The notes beneath the pieces are model-generated. The model ran no database searches. It saw only the letters and a program-made list of their open reading frames with translations, and had not been told where the DNA came from. Of a stretch of DNA of 64,000 bases, positions 43,085 through 51,852 are shown piece by piece (position 1 is the first letter of the stretch; the number at the start of each line of letters is the position of its first letter). The translations under genes were made by a program, and so were the position numbers. Source of the stretch: Fusobacterium_C necrophorum_A (GTDB lineage Bacteria; Fusobacteriota; Fusobacteriia; Fusobacteriales; Fusobacteriaceae); assembly GCF_004134945.1 (NCBI RefSeq), contig NZ_SBAP01000009.1, positions 1 through 64,000 of the forward strand. Direction: 5' to 3'.

Positions 43085-43169
43085 TTGGGGCTTTTTCATT
43101 GCTGTGATTGACGGATTTGTAGCAAATGTATTAAGTGCGATGATTGTAGGTCTTATTAGTATGTTTTAA
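43085..43169 (+). pseudogene. Probable C-terminal remnant of a CNT nucleoside transporter
   Basis: Right after the phosphatase stop, the + strand encodes a short hydrophobic piece, IAVIDGFVANVLSAMIVGL and ISMF, ending in a stop at 43167, with no start codon or ribosome site of its own. The pattern A-N-V-L-S-A-x-I-V-G-L resembles the last helix of CNT (NupC) nucleoside transporters. A second frame just before it (SITALVIGAFSLL) may belong to the same gene, shifted. The assignment is by pattern and context only. Confidence 0.45.
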
Positions 43170-43183
43170 CGGGAGGATAGAAA

Positions 43184-43582
43184 ATGAAAAAATATAAAGA
43201 TATATTGGAAATGGCATATAAGGCAATGGATAATGCATATGCACCGTATTCTCATTTTCATGTAGGTTCCTGCGTGAAGACAAAAGATGGAAACTATTTT
43301 ATTGGAGCAAATGTTGAAAATGCTTCTTATGGACTGACGAATTGTGCGGAAAGAAATGCCATTTTTCAAGTTTACTCTCATGGCTACAGACAGGGGGATA
43401 TTGAGGCCATTGCCATTGTCGGACAAGGAGATACTCTGATTACACCTTGTGGAGCTTGCAGACAGGTTTTAGTGGAACTCTTAAATAAGGAAACGCCAAT
43501 TGTTCTTGGAACCAAAGGGAAAGTAAAAATTACTAATATTTTGGAGTTGATGCCTATGGCATTTACAAGTGAGGATCTATAA
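43184..43582 (+). CDS. cdd: Cytidine deaminase
   Basis: Deaminates cytidine and deoxycytidine to uridine forms that feed Udp. 132 residues, typical of the homotetrameric short type. Zinc and catalytic motifs: NCAERNAIF (Cys-Ala-Glu, about residue 52) and PCGACRQVLVE (about 87). Substrate loop APYSHFHVGSCV near residue 22. GGGAGG precedes ATG. The gene stands between two decayed genes in the salvage cluster. Confidence 0.95.
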   Translation: MKKYKDILEMAYKAMDNAYAPYSHFHVGSCVKTKDGNYFIGANVENASYGLTNCAERNAIFQVYSHGYRQGDIEAIAIVGQGDTLITPCGACRQVLVELLNKETPIVLGTKGKVKITNILELMPMAFTSEDL

Positions 43583-43591
43583 AGGAGGAGG

Positions 43592-43846
43592 AAACGGCAA
43601 CGGGGAATATGGTTGTCTATACTTCGGAAGATTCCGTTTTATAAATTTGCGGAAATGAGGAAACTTTTGGATCTCAGGAATTATATCATTGCTGTGAAAT
43701 TGCAAGAGAATTGACTATGAGAGAGGAATGGAAAGTTGAAAGAAAGCTCTACTTTTGCAATCCTTGGAGCGACGATTGCCGAGAATTTCAAGATAAAAAT
43801 GCCAAAGAACACAATAGGAACATCAGTTTTGAGTCAAATCAATTAG
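43592..43846 (+). pseudogene. deoB: Phosphopentomutase (deoB) pseudogene, internally deleted
   Basis: Two DeoB pieces can be read. Frame starting at 43594: GNMVVYTSEDSVL, then TAA where DeoB proteins have Gln (CAA to TAA), then ICGNEETFGSQELYHCCEIA and RELTMREEWKV, matching the VYTSADSVxQIAAHEE...EICEIAREI region. After about 43735, in the next frame, ESSTFAILGATIAENFKIKM and a stop at 43844, matching the C-terminal DIGATIAExF...GTSFL region. Roughly 190 codons between the two are missing, as is the N-terminal half. DeoB converts (deoxy)ribose 1-phosphate to 5-phosphate, the step between Udp and DeoC. Confidence 0.8.
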
Positions 43847-43857
43847 GGAGTGAAAAA

Positions 43858-44529
43858 ATGGAAAAAGATGAAATATTTTCAACGGTGGATCATACTTTAC
43901 TAACTCAAGGGGCAACCTGGGGAGAAATTAAAGAAATTTTGGATGATGCTATGAAATATCGAGTGGCCTCTGCATGCATTCCACCATTTTTTGTAAAAAA
44001 AGCAAAGGAATACGTCGGAGATAGACTTGCTATTTGTACAGTCATTGGCTTTCCGAATGGATACCATACTACAGAAGTAAAAGTCTATGAAACAAAAAAT
44101 GCTTTGGAAAATGGAGCGGATGAAATCGATATGGTTATCAATATCGGTTTGTTAAAAGACAAAAAGTACGATTTGTTATGTGAAGAAATACAGAAAATTC
44201 ATCAGCTTTGTAACGGAAAAATTTTAAAGGTGATTATTGAAACCTGTTTATTGACAGAGGAAGAGAAAATTAGAATGTGTGAAATTGTGACGAAGTCCGG
44301 AGCGGAATATATTAAAACTTCTACCGGTTTTTCCACAGCAGGAGCCACTTTTGCGGATGTAGAGTTGATGAGAAAATATAGCGGAAAAGAGGTAAAAATT
44401 AAGGCGGCGGGTGGAATTTCTTCTTTTGATGATGCGGAAAAATTTTTGCAATTAGGAGCCAATAGATTGGGGACCAGTCGATTGATTAAAATAGCAAAGT
44501 CTGAAACAATAGAGAAAAATGTCTATTAA
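43858..44529 (+). CDS. deoC: Deoxyribose-phosphate aldolase
   Basis: Cleaves deoxyribose 5-phosphate to acetaldehyde and glyceraldehyde 3-phosphate. 223 residues from ATG 43858, which has TAGGGAG upstream. The frame is open back to 43711, but that extra stretch is out-of-frame deoB debris, so a longer start is an artefact. Catalytic residues: VDHTLL at the N-terminus, DEIDMVINIG, Lys in YIKTSTGFS (Schiff base) and KIKAAGGI. Last gene of the salvage cluster; a terminator follows. Confidence 0.95.
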   Translation: MEKDEIFSTVDHTLLTQGATWGEIKEILDDAMKYRVASACIPPFFVKKAKEYVGDRLAICTVIGFPNGYHTTEVKVYETKNALENGADEIDMVINIGLLKDKKYDLLCEEIQKIHQLCNGKILKVIIETCLLTEEEKIRMCEIVTKSGAEYIKTSTGFSTAGATFADVELMRKYSGKEVKIKAAGGISSFDDAEKFLQLGANRLGTSRLIKIAKSETIEKNVY

Positions 44530-44560
44530 TTTAAAAGAATTCACTTTATAAAATGTAGAA

Positions 44561-44606
44561 AAGCTAAGCAGTTTTTTGGAAAAGATTCTGCTTCGCTTTT
44601 TATTTT
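44561..44606 (+). terminator. Terminator after deoC
   Basis: AAGCTAAGCAG (44561-44571) pairs with CTGCTTCGCTT (44588-44598) with one mismatch, followed by TTTATTTTATTT. Confidence 0.75.
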
Positions 44607-44611
44607 ATTTT

Positions 44612-44640
44612 TTGAAAAAAAGAAACATATTTGCTATAAT
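44612..44640 (+). promoter_or_regulatory. Promoter of the LPS core / recA operon
   Basis: TTGAAA (44612-44617), 17-base spacer, TATAAT (44635-44640) with TG at the extended -10; 27 bases before the deacetylase gene. Confidence 0.68.
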
Positions 44641-44667
44641 GAAAAAAAGTAGAAAAGAGGGAGAAAC

Positions 44668-45747
44668 ATGTATTGGATTTTCATTTTTATTTTTATACTA
44701 CTCATCTTTCACAATCACGGAATTCCTATTTTTTTATATCATCAAATTCATCCCGGGTCCAAGGTAAATCCGGAATTATTGGAACAGCATTTGCTTTGGC
44801 TATCAAAAAAGGGATACCATACGATGACCTTATCGGAGTACATTGAGGAGGGGGCTCCCAAAAAAACGGTATTGTTGACTTTGGATGACGGCTATTATGA
44901 CAATTATAAATATGTATTTCCCTTATTAAAGAAGTACAATATGAAAGCGACTATTTTCTTGAATACTTTATATATTTCCGAAGATAGAAACAAAGAAGAG
45001 GAGATTCAGGAAAATGGAATCGCCAATCAGAAAGCGATACTGCAATATATAAAAACAGGTTGTGGAGAAAGTGCTCAATATATGAGTTGGAGAGAAATTC
45101 GAGAGATGTATGAAAGCGGACTTGTTGATTTTCAGGCACATTCCCATAAACATATGGCAGTTTTTGCAGACAACAAATTGCAAGGTTTTTTTGAGGGAAG
45201 GGAAGAAGACTGTACGGACACTTATTTATATCAGGGAAGAGTCAGGGAAGGCTATCCCAAATTTCGAAAGAGGGGGGAGTATACGCTTCCCGGGTTTCAA
45301 ATTCAAAAGGAATTTTTTCCTATTTTTGAAGAATACTATCATAGAGTATTAAAGACCATAGGAAATGAAAAAAAGAGAAGGGAAGAGGGACAAAACTTTA
45401 TTGAAAAACATTCGGAATATTTTCATAAGGTGACAGAACAAGAATTTGAAACACGGATTACAGAAGATTATTTAGAAAATAAAAGACAGATAGAGGCACA
45501 TTTAGGAAATGAAGTCAATTGTTTTTGCTGGCCTTGGGGACATCGTTCCTGGAACAGTGTAAGCATATTGGAAAAATTGGGAGTCAGAGCTTTTGTGACG
45601 ACGAAAAAAGGAAGCAATGATCAGCTGCCAAATCTTAAATTGATCAAAAGAATTGAACTCCGAAATTACAGTTTGAAAAAATTCAAGTGGAACGTATGGA
45701 TTGCCTCTAACTTAATTTTGGGAAAAATTTATAGTTTAGTATCTTAG
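44668..45747 (+). CDS. Polysaccharide deacetylase (NodB-fold) family protein
   Basis: 359 residues. N-terminal hydrophobic segment (about 2-18), probably a membrane anchor, followed by IFLYHQIHPGS, and NodB motifs LLTLDDGYYDN (about 71-81, catalytic Asp and metal Asp) and QAHSHKHM (metal His pair, about 155). An insertion of about 100 residues lies before a second conserved part (CFCWPWGHRSWNS). Being first in a LPS core operon, it may deacetylate a sugar of LPS or another envelope glycan. Substrate unknown. Confidence 0.83.
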   Translation: MYWIFIFIFILLIFHNHGIPIFLYHQIHPGSKVNPELLEQHLLWLSKKGYHTMTLSEYIEEGAPKKTVLLTLDDGYYDNYKYVFPLLKKYNMKATIFLNTLYISEDRNKEEEIQENGIANQKAILQYIKTGCGESAQYMSWREIREMYESGLVDFQAHSHKHMAVFADNKLQGFFEGREEDCTDTYLYQGRVREGYPKFRKRGEYTLPGFQIQKEFFPIFEEYYHRVLKTIGNEKKRREEGQNFIEKHSEYFHKVTEQEFETRITEDYLENKRQIEAHLGNEVNCFCWPWGHRSWNSVSILEKLGVRAFVTTKKGSNDQLPNLKLIKRIELRNYSLKKFKWNVWIASNLILGKIYSLVS

Positions 45748-45755
45748 GAGGATAA

Positions 45756-46526
45756 ATGTCTCTTTCAGTTGCAATGATAACATATAACGAGGAAAAAATA
45801 TTGGAAAAAACACTCCGATCCATTGTCGGTTTGGCGGATGAGATTGTAATTGTGGATAGCGGTTCTACTGATGGAACGAGAGAAATTGCAGAAAAATATG
45901 GAGCTAAATTTGTACATCAGGATTGGTTGGGTTATGGACCGCAAAGAAATAAAGCGATTCAATTGTGTCAATCGGAGTGGATTTTAAACATTGATGCGGA
46001 TGAAGAAATTTCTCCCGAGTTATATGACAGGATTCAAAAAATTGTGCAAGAACCTGTGGAATATAAGGTGTATAAGGTTTCTTTTACCAGTGTTTGCTTC
46101 GGGAAAAAAATCCATCACGGAGGTTGGAGCGGGGCGAAAAAAATAAGACTCTTTTATAGAGGAAGCGGGATATTCAATCATAACACCGTTCATGAGGAAT
46201 TTGAAACTTCGGAAGAAATACGAAGCTTACAGGAAGAGATTTATCATCATAGTTATATCAACTTAGAGGACTATTTTATGAAATTTAATCGCTACACAAC
46301 GGAGGGGGCGAAAGATGCTTTTCAAAAAAGAAAAAAGGTCGCTGCTCTGAAGATCGTCTTGGAACCTTTTTATAAATTCATTCGGATGTATTTTTTCAGA
46401 TTAGGATTTTTAGACGGATTGGAAGGCTTTGTGCTAGCCGCTACCAGTGCCATGTATAGTATGGTAAAGTATTATAAACTATATGAATTATATGAAAGAG
46501 AAAAGGAGAGTCATCGTTTATCATGA
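45756..46526 (+). CDS. Glycosyltransferase family 2 (WaaE/KdtX-like)
   Basis: 256 residues. GT-A fold markers: VAMITYNEEKILEKTL at the N-terminus, VIVDSGSTDGT (about 33-43) and the DXD equivalent NIDADEEI (about 75). The GYGPQRNKAI and HHGGWSG motifs resemble LPS core glucosyltransferases of the WaaE/KdtX group. AGGAGG precedes ATG; the stop overlaps the next gene by four bases. Confidence 0.87.
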   Translation: MSLSVAMITYNEEKILEKTLRSIVGLADEIVIVDSGSTDGTREIAEKYGAKFVHQDWLGYGPQRNKAIQLCQSEWILNIDADEEISPELYDRIQKIVQEPVEYKVYKVSFTSVCFGKKIHHGGWSGAKKIRLFYRGSGIFNHNTVHEEFETSEEIRSLQEEIYHHSYINLEDYFMKFNRYTTEGAKDAFQKRKKVAALKIVLEPFYKFIRMYFFRLGFLDGLEGFVLAATSAMYSMVKYYKLYELYEREKESHRLS

Positions 46527-47554
46527 GAGAAATTAAGCGAATTATTGTAGCCAGAACAGACAAAATCGGGGATTTGGTATTATCCATTCCCAGTTTTTTC
46601 ATGTTAAAAAAGATGTATCCTAAAGCGGAGTTAATTGTTCTGGTGAGAAGATATAACTATGATATTGTCAAAAATTTACCTTATATTGATCGCATCTTGA
46701 AAATAGATGACTTTAAAAAAGAAGAATTGTTGATGAAAATTGCGTATTTTAAAGCAGATGTCTTCATTGCCTTGTTTCATGATGAATATATTGCGAAATT
46801 GGTAAAGGCCAGTAAGGCGAAGATTAGAATCGGACCGATTTCAAAACCCTCTTCTTGGTTGTTATACAACAAAGGAGTCTTACAAAAAAGATCACTTTCC
46901 ACTAAAAATGAGGCGGAGTACAATTTAGATTTGGTGAAAAAGTTAAATCCGATGCGTTATAGTGCTTCCTATGAGTTAAACACGGAACTGATACTGACAG
47001 AAGAAAATCGAAGAGTAGCCTCTTTGTTTTGGGAACAGGAAAATTTAGGGGACAAGGTTTTGGTATGTAATCCGTTTTTGGGAGGTTCTACCAAGAATTT
47101 ACGGGACGAAGAGTATGGAAGAATTTTAAAAAATTTGTTATTGGAAGAAGCGGAACTGGAAATTATCCTGACCTGTCACATTTCAGAGGAGGAGAGAGCT
47201 TTACAATTAAAAGAACGAATTGCTTCCAATAAAGTACATATTTTTGCAAATGGAGGAAGTATTTTAAATGTGGCGGCCGTCATTGAAAAAGCACAGCTCT
47301 ATTTTGGAGGGTCTACAGGACCAACCCATATTGCAGGAGCTTTGGGGCAGAAGATAGTGGCTTTTTATCCAAATAAAAGGACACAAAGTAAAACAAGGTG
47401 GGGAATTTTCCGAAAATATTTAGAAGAAGTCTATTACTTTGTAGTGGATGAGGAAGCTTCCGCAAAAGAAAATTATGAAATCCCTTATTTTGATTCGATG
47501 ACAAAGGAGAAAGAAGAAAAAATGATGAAATTATTGCAAGAGGCCTTGTCATGA
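46523..47554 (+). CDS. Glycosyltransferase family 9 (heptosyltransferase-like) 1
   Basis: 343 residues, GT-B fold. ARTDKIGDLVLSIPSFFMLK at the start holds the conserved Asp of heptosyltransferases, and YFGGSTGPTHIAGALG near residue 260 is the ADP-heptose binding motif. It overlaps both neighbours by ATGA. Lacks the cysteine-rich C-terminal motif found in the other two GT9 proteins of the operon, so a different acceptor step is likely. Confidence 0.87.
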   Translation: MREIKRIIVARTDKIGDLVLSIPSFFMLKKMYPKAELIVLVRRYNYDIVKNLPYIDRILKIDDFKKEELLMKIAYFKADVFIALFHDEYIAKLVKASKAKIRIGPISKPSSWLLYNKGVLQKRSLSTKNEAEYNLDLVKKLNPMRYSASYELNTELILTEENRRVASLFWEQENLGDKVLVCNPFLGGSTKNLRDEEYGRILKNLLLEEAELEIILTCHISEEERALQLKERIASNKVHIFANGGSILNVAAVIEKAQLYFGGSTGPTHIAGALGQKIVAFYPNKRTQSKTRWGIFRKYLEEVYYFVVDEEASAKENYEIPYFDSMTKEKEEKMMKLLQEALS

Positions 47555-48564
47555 AAATTTTAATCATACATACCGCCTTTATCGGCGATGTTGTCCTTTC
47601 CACTCCCATGATAACGAAAATAGCGGAGAAATATGCAGGAGCTGAAATTTATTATTTGACAGTTCCCGCCGGAGCAAGCATTTTAAGAAATAATCCTTAT
47701 ATCACGAAAATCATTTCTTATGATAAAAAAGGAAAAGATAAAATCTGGAGGGCATTTTTTCGCATAGCCAGAGAGTTACGCAAAGAAAGCTTTGACATGA
47801 TTTATTGTCCACATCGTTATTTGCGAAGTATGCTGTTAAGTTTACTTGTCGGGGCAAAAGAGAGAATCGGATATAGAACAGCTCCTTTGTCTTGTTTCTT
47901 TACGAAAAAAATAGAATATCATAAGAATTTTCATGAGGTAAGGCGTTTGCTTACCTTTGTGGAAGGAGAAGAGAATAAAAAATATGAAATTGCCTTGTAT
48001 CCGAAAGAACCGGAAGAACTGGTTTGGGAGAAGTGGAAACAAGAAATAGAAAAGCAGGGATATTCCTGTATTGTAGCTTTGGCTCCCGGAAGTCGTTGGG
48101 AGACAAAAAGATGGCCTGTAGAATATTTTCAGGAAGTTTTGGACAGACTTTCGGAAACAGAACATATTGCCGTTTTGCTTCTAGGGGGAAAAGAAGAGCA
48201 AGCTTTGCCTTTTCACTGGAAAAAGGGAGTTTGGGATTTACGGGGAAAAACAAGTTTATTGCAGTTGACGAAAGTCCTGCAGGAAGTGAACTATGTTGTG
48301 ACAAATGATTCTTCGCCGATTCATATCGCTTCTTCCTCTCCAAAAGCAAAGATTATTGCAATCTTTGGTCCTACGGTAAAAGAGATTGGTTTTACTCCTT
48401 GGTCGGATAACAGTGTGGTAATAGAATTGGAGGATTTGGATTGCCGACCGTGTAGTATTCACGGGACAAATACCTGTCCTCAAAAGCATTTTCGTTGTAT
48501 GAGGGAATTGAAACCGGAGTTGGTCTTGCAGGAAATACGAGAATATTGCAGGGAGGAAGCATGA
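47551..48564 (+). CDS. Glycosyltransferase family 9 (heptosyltransferase II-like) 2
   Basis: 337 residues. HTAFIGDVVLSTPMI (N-terminal catalytic Asp), ALAPGSRWETKRWPVEYF, VTNDSSPIHIASS (donor binding) and the C-terminal CRPCSIHGTNTCPQKHFRCM that marks many WaaF-type heptosyltransferases. Overlaps its neighbours by four bases on both sides. Transfers a heptose to the LPS inner core, by family; the position in the core cannot be read from sequence. Confidence 0.88.
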   Translation: MKILIIHTAFIGDVVLSTPMITKIAEKYAGAEIYYLTVPAGASILRNNPYITKIISYDKKGKDKIWRAFFRIARELRKESFDMIYCPHRYLRSMLLSLLVGAKERIGYRTAPLSCFFTKKIEYHKNFHEVRRLLTFVEGEENKKYEIALYPKEPEELVWEKWKQEIEKQGYSCIVALAPGSRWETKRWPVEYFQEVLDRLSETEHIAVLLLGGKEEQALPFHWKKGVWDLRGKTSLLQLTKVLQEVNYVVTNDSSPIHIASSSPKAKIIAIFGPTVKEIGFTPWSDNSVVIELEDLDCRPCSIHGTNTCPQKHFRCMRELKPELVLQEIREYCREEA

Positions 48565-49250
48565 AAAAAAAGTTGTCACGGCAGGAAAGGATATACTATT
48601 TTTCGGAAGAGGCTTTTTCTTTGTTTGAATATTGGAAAGCCGGAAACTATCGTTTACTTAAGGTATTGAAAGATACCGACAGAAGTTACGTAGCTCTCTT
48701 AGAGATTGGAGGAAGTAAATTTATTTATAAAGAACCGAGAGAAAAAAATCAAAGAAAATGGCAGAGGTTTTTATCTATATTTCGTGGAAGTGAGAGCAGG
48801 AGAGAGGGATTGCAAATGTTGGAAATTGAAAAAAAAGGCTTTTTAGGGCCTAAGTTTCAATTTGCTTATGAAAAAAAATGGGCATCCATGATATTTCATT
48901 CTTTTTTAGTTTACTCCTATCTTGAGGCTGAAGAGATCACGGTCCACAAAGCGGAAAAAGCATTTGCCTATCTTAAGAGAATACACGATGCCGGTTTTTT
49001 ACATGGAGATTCTCAGCTGTCCAATTTTTTAATTCATAGAAAAGACATCTATCTGATTGATTCCAAATTTCAGAAAAATAAATATGGAGCTTTGGGAAGG
49101 GCTTATGAAACTTATTATTTCGAGTTAAGTTGTCCCTCTTGCTCTTTTTTGATAGATAGAAGCCATTGGGCTTATAAAATTGCTAAAAGATGGAAGGATT
49201 TGAAAGAATGGTGGGTAAAGATCAAGACAAAGAGAAGAGAAAAAAAATGA
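48561..49250 (+). CDS. LPS-core kinase-like protein (RfaY/InaA type)
   Basis: 229 residues from ATG 48561 (GGGAGG upstream, ATGA overlap with the GT9 gene). A protein-kinase-like fold with Lys in KFIYKEPR, catalytic loop FLHGDSQLSNFLI (His-Gly-Asp...Asn, about residue 150) and metal motif YLIDSKF. Similar proteins phosphorylate heptose in the LPS core (RfaY/WaaY, RfaP). The location between heptosyltransferase genes supports that role. Confidence 0.8.
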   Translation: MKKKLSRQERIYYFSEEAFSLFEYWKAGNYRLLKVLKDTDRSYVALLEIGGSKFIYKEPREKNQRKWQRFLSIFRGSESRREGLQMLEIEKKGFLGPKFQFAYEKKWASMIFHSFLVYSYLEAEEITVHKAEKAFAYLKRIHDAGFLHGDSQLSNFLIHRKDIYLIDSKFQKNKYGALGRAYETYYFELSCPSCSFLIDRSHWAYKIAKRWKDLKEWWVKIKTKRREKK

Positions 49251-50329
49251 AAATTTTAGTAATTCGATTGAGCTCTATTGGAGATGTATTATTGACAACA
49301 GCTGTTTTAAAAGCTTGGAAAAAAAAGTATCCGGATTCTATCTTAGACTTTGTAGTCTTACAGCAATTTCAAGCTGCGATTCAAGATTGTCCTTATATTG
49401 ACCATATTTATGTGTTTGATAAGAAAAAACATGACGGAATACGCAATATCAGAAAATTTTCCAAAGCATTAAAAGAAAACGGGTATGACTACGTCTTTGA
49501 CCTGCACAATAAATTTCGTTCCCAATGGATGAGATGGAGTATGGGAATTCCTTATTTTGTCTATCCGAAAAGAAAATGGTGGAAATCTCTCTTGGTGAAT
49601 TTGGGCTTGATTTCCTACCAAGTAGATGATACGATTATAAAAAATTATTTTGCTGCCTTTTCTTCTTTTTCTTTGGATTATGATGGAGAAGATTTGTATT
49701 TTGCTGTCAAAGAAGAAGAGAAAAAAAAGTTTGAAAGTTATCGAAATTTTCCCGTATTGGCACCGGGAGCATCTAAGAATACGAAGAAATGGCCTGTAGA
49801 AAATTTTGCTCTTTTAGCAAAATTATTGCATCAGAAGTATTCATATCCGAGCATTTTAATCGGCGGGAAAGAGGACGAGGAAAATTGCAACAAGATTATA
49901 GAATTAAGCGAAGGAAGTGCTATTTCCTTTGCGGGAAAGCTGAGTTTACAGGAGAGCGGAGCCTTATTGTCACAGGCAGCTTTTTTGGTAAGTAATGACT
50001 CAGGTCCCTTTCATATTGCGAGAGGAGTGAAGTGCCCAAGTTTTGTTATTTTCGGACCAACCAGTCCAGGAATGTTTGAACTGGGGGAAGAAGATGTTCT
50101 TATCTATGCAGGAGTGGAGTGTTCTCCTTGCAGTTTACATGGGGATAAGAAATGTCCCAAAAAACATTTTCGTTGTATGAAAGAAATTACTGCAGAACAG
50201 ATTTTGAAGAAGATAGAGGAAAAAAATTCAAAAGAAGGAGTGTTTAGCGATGGCGAAAGCAAAAGAAAAAACGATGGAGTTAACAGCGAAGCAAAAGGCC
50301 TTAGAAACGGCTGTAAAAGAAATAACTAA
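49247..50329 (+). CDS. Glycosyltransferase family 9 (heptosyltransferase-like) 3
   Basis: 360 residues from ATG 49247 (ATGA overlap with the kinase gene). LVIRLSSIGDVLLTTAVLK at the start, APGASKNTKKWPVENFA, VSNDSGPFHIARG and a C-terminal CSPCSLHGDKKCPKKHFRCM. The last 26 residues, rich in Lys and Asn, are read from DNA that also encodes the first codons of recA in another frame, an 80-base overlap, so they may be non-functional. Confidence 0.87.
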   Translation: MKILVIRLSSIGDVLLTTAVLKAWKKKYPDSILDFVVLQQFQAAIQDCPYIDHIYVFDKKKHDGIRNIRKFSKALKENGYDYVFDLHNKFRSQWMRWSMGIPYFVYPKRKWWKSLLVNLGLISYQVDDTIIKNYFAAFSSFSLDYDGEDLYFAVKEEEKKKFESYRNFPVLAPGASKNTKKWPVENFALLAKLLHQKYSYPSILIGGKEDEENCNKIIELSEGSAISFAGKLSLQESGALLSQAAFLVSNDSGPFHIARGVKCPSFVIFGPTSPGMFELGEEDVLIYAGVECSPCSLHGDKKCPKKHFRCMKEITAEQILKKIEEKNSKEGVFSDGESKRKNDGVNSEAKGLRNGCKRNN

Positions 50330-51320
50330 GGATTTTGGAGAAGGGGCTATTATGAAATTGGGAGATAATAGTCATATGCAAATTGAAGTAATCCCGACGG
50401 GAAGTTTAAATTTGGATGCAGCTTTGGGATTGGGAGGAGTTCCCAGAGGAAGAGTGGTAGAGATTTATGGAGCGGAGAGTTCAGGAAAGACAACCATTGC
50501 TTTACACATTATAGCAGAAGCACAAAAAATGGGGGGGATTGCAGCTTTTATTGATGCGGAACATGCTTTGGATCCTGTGTATGCAAAGGCATTGGGTGTA
50601 GATATTGATGAGCTTTTGATTGCACAGCCGGATTTCGGGGAACAGGCCTTGGATATTGCAGATACCTTAGTGCGTTCCGGAGCCATTGATGTGATTGTAG
50701 TGGATTCTGTGGCAGCTTTGGTTCCCAAAGTGGAAATTGACGGAGAAATGTCGGATCAGCAAATGGGACTGCAAGCAAGATTGATGTCGAAGGCCTTGCG
50801 AAAATTAACGGCTACCCTGAATAAATCCAAAACAACCATGATTTTTATCAACCAAATTCGTGAAAAAATCGGTGGCTTTGGGTTTGGACCTCAAACGACG
50901 ACCACCGGAGGAAAGGCATTGAAATTCTATTCTTCCGTTCGTATGGAAGTGAAAAGAATTGCTGCCGTGAAGCAAGGGGAGGATGTTATCGGAAATGAAA
51001 CCGTGGTAAAAGTAACGAAGAATAAAATTGCTCCTCCCTTCAAAGAGGCTTCTTTTCAAATTATGTATGGAAAAGGAATTTCAAAGGTGGGAGAAATTTT
51101 GGATATCGCTTTGGCAAAAGATATTGTGGCAAAATCAGGAGCTTGGTTTAGCTTTGGAGAAATTCGTCTAGGACAGGGAAAGGAAAACGTCAAGGCGAGG
51201 TTGGAGGAAGAAAAAGACTTATTAAATGCCATCTATGATGAAATTAAAAAATTGGAAGCTCCACAAGAAGAGGGAGTGCTTGGAGAAGAATGTGAAGAAA
51301 TTTCAAAAGCAGAAGAATAA
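50250..51320 (+). CDS. recA: Recombinase RecA
   Basis: Strand-exchange protein and SOS co-protease. 356 residues: Walker A GAESSGKTT (about residue 73), VVDSVAALVPKVEIDG, LMSKALRKLT, FINQIREKIG (Walker B neighbour and L1) and GGKALKFYSSVRMEVKR. Start ATG follows GAAGGAG. It begins inside the 3' end of a heptosyltransferase gene and I see no LexA box or clear promoter just upstream, so expression may depend on the LPS operon or on an internal promoter not recognised here. recX follows with overlap. Confidence 0.98.
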   Translation: MAKAKEKTMELTAKQKALETAVKEITKDFGEGAIMKLGDNSHMQIEVIPTGSLNLDAALGLGGVPRGRVVEIYGAESSGKTTIALHIIAEAQKMGGIAAFIDAEHALDPVYAKALGVDIDELLIAQPDFGEQALDIADTLVRSGAIDVIVVDSVAALVPKVEIDGEMSDQQMGLQARLMSKALRKLTATLNKSKTTMIFINQIREKIGGFGFGPQTTTTGGKALKFYSSVRMEVKRIAAVKQGEDVIGNETVVKVTKNKIAPPFKEASFQIMYGKGISKVGEILDIALAKDIVAKSGAWFSFGEIRLGQGKENVKARLEEEKDLLNAIYDEIKKLEAPQEEGVLGEECEEISKAEE

Positions 51321-51840
51321 GCTATTATTCGAAGACGGAAGTCAAATTTTTGTCACGAAAGAAATGATACAAAGATTTTCTTTACAAGGGAGAGAAGCTT
51401 TAAGTGAAGAGGAGTACGAGGAACTTTTTCGCTATCGACTTCGTTTCAGTGCTTATACCTGGCTTTCGAAAAGGGATTATTCTTCTTGGGAATTGGAAGT
51501 CAAACTGAGTCGGTATTGTCCTCAAAAGCAGTGGATTTCAGATTTATTGAAAGACTTGCAGCAGAAGGGATATATCGATGATTATCGTTATGCGATTCAA
51601 TGGGTTCAATCTAAAAAATATGGAAGGGCAAAAATGGAATATTGCCTGCTTCAGAAAGGATACTCCAGAGAGTTTGTCAGGAGGGTTTTGGACGAAGCTT
51701 ATCAGACGAATACAAAAGAAATTATAAAAATTTGGAATACATTAGCAAAGAAAGAAAAAGAAAAGAGAGTGATGGCCCTTTTACGAAAGGGCTATCACTA
51801 TTCTGAAATTAAAAAGGCATTAGCGGAGATTGAAGAATAG
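51292..51840 (+). CDS. recX: RecX regulatory protein
   Basis: Modulator of RecA filaments. GTG 51292 is preferred as start (GGAGAA six bases upstream, 182 residues); TTG 51280 is an alternative. Both lie within recA (29 bases overlap for GTG). Three-helix repeats are visible, with YTWLSKRDYSSWELEVKL near residue 46, LQQKGYIDDYRYA and LLQKGYSREFVRRVLDE in order, followed by LLRKGYHYSEIKKAL at the C-terminus. The order recA-recX is common. Confidence 0.9.
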   Translation: MKKFQKQKNKLLFEDGSQIFVTKEMIQRFSLQGREALSEEEYEELFRYRLRFSAYTWLSKRDYSSWELEVKLSRYCPQKQWISDLLKDLQQKGYIDDYRYAIQWVQSKKYGRAKMEYCLLQKGYSREFVRRVLDEAYQTNTKEIIKIWNTLAKKEKEKRVMALLRKGYHYSEIKKALAEIEE

Positions 51841-51852
51841 GGAGAGAAGGTT

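Noticed and set aside
43711..43857. N-terminal extension of DeoC by 49 codons
   Set aside because: The stretch is deoB debris read through; DeoC proteins start near 43858, where a ribosome site is present.
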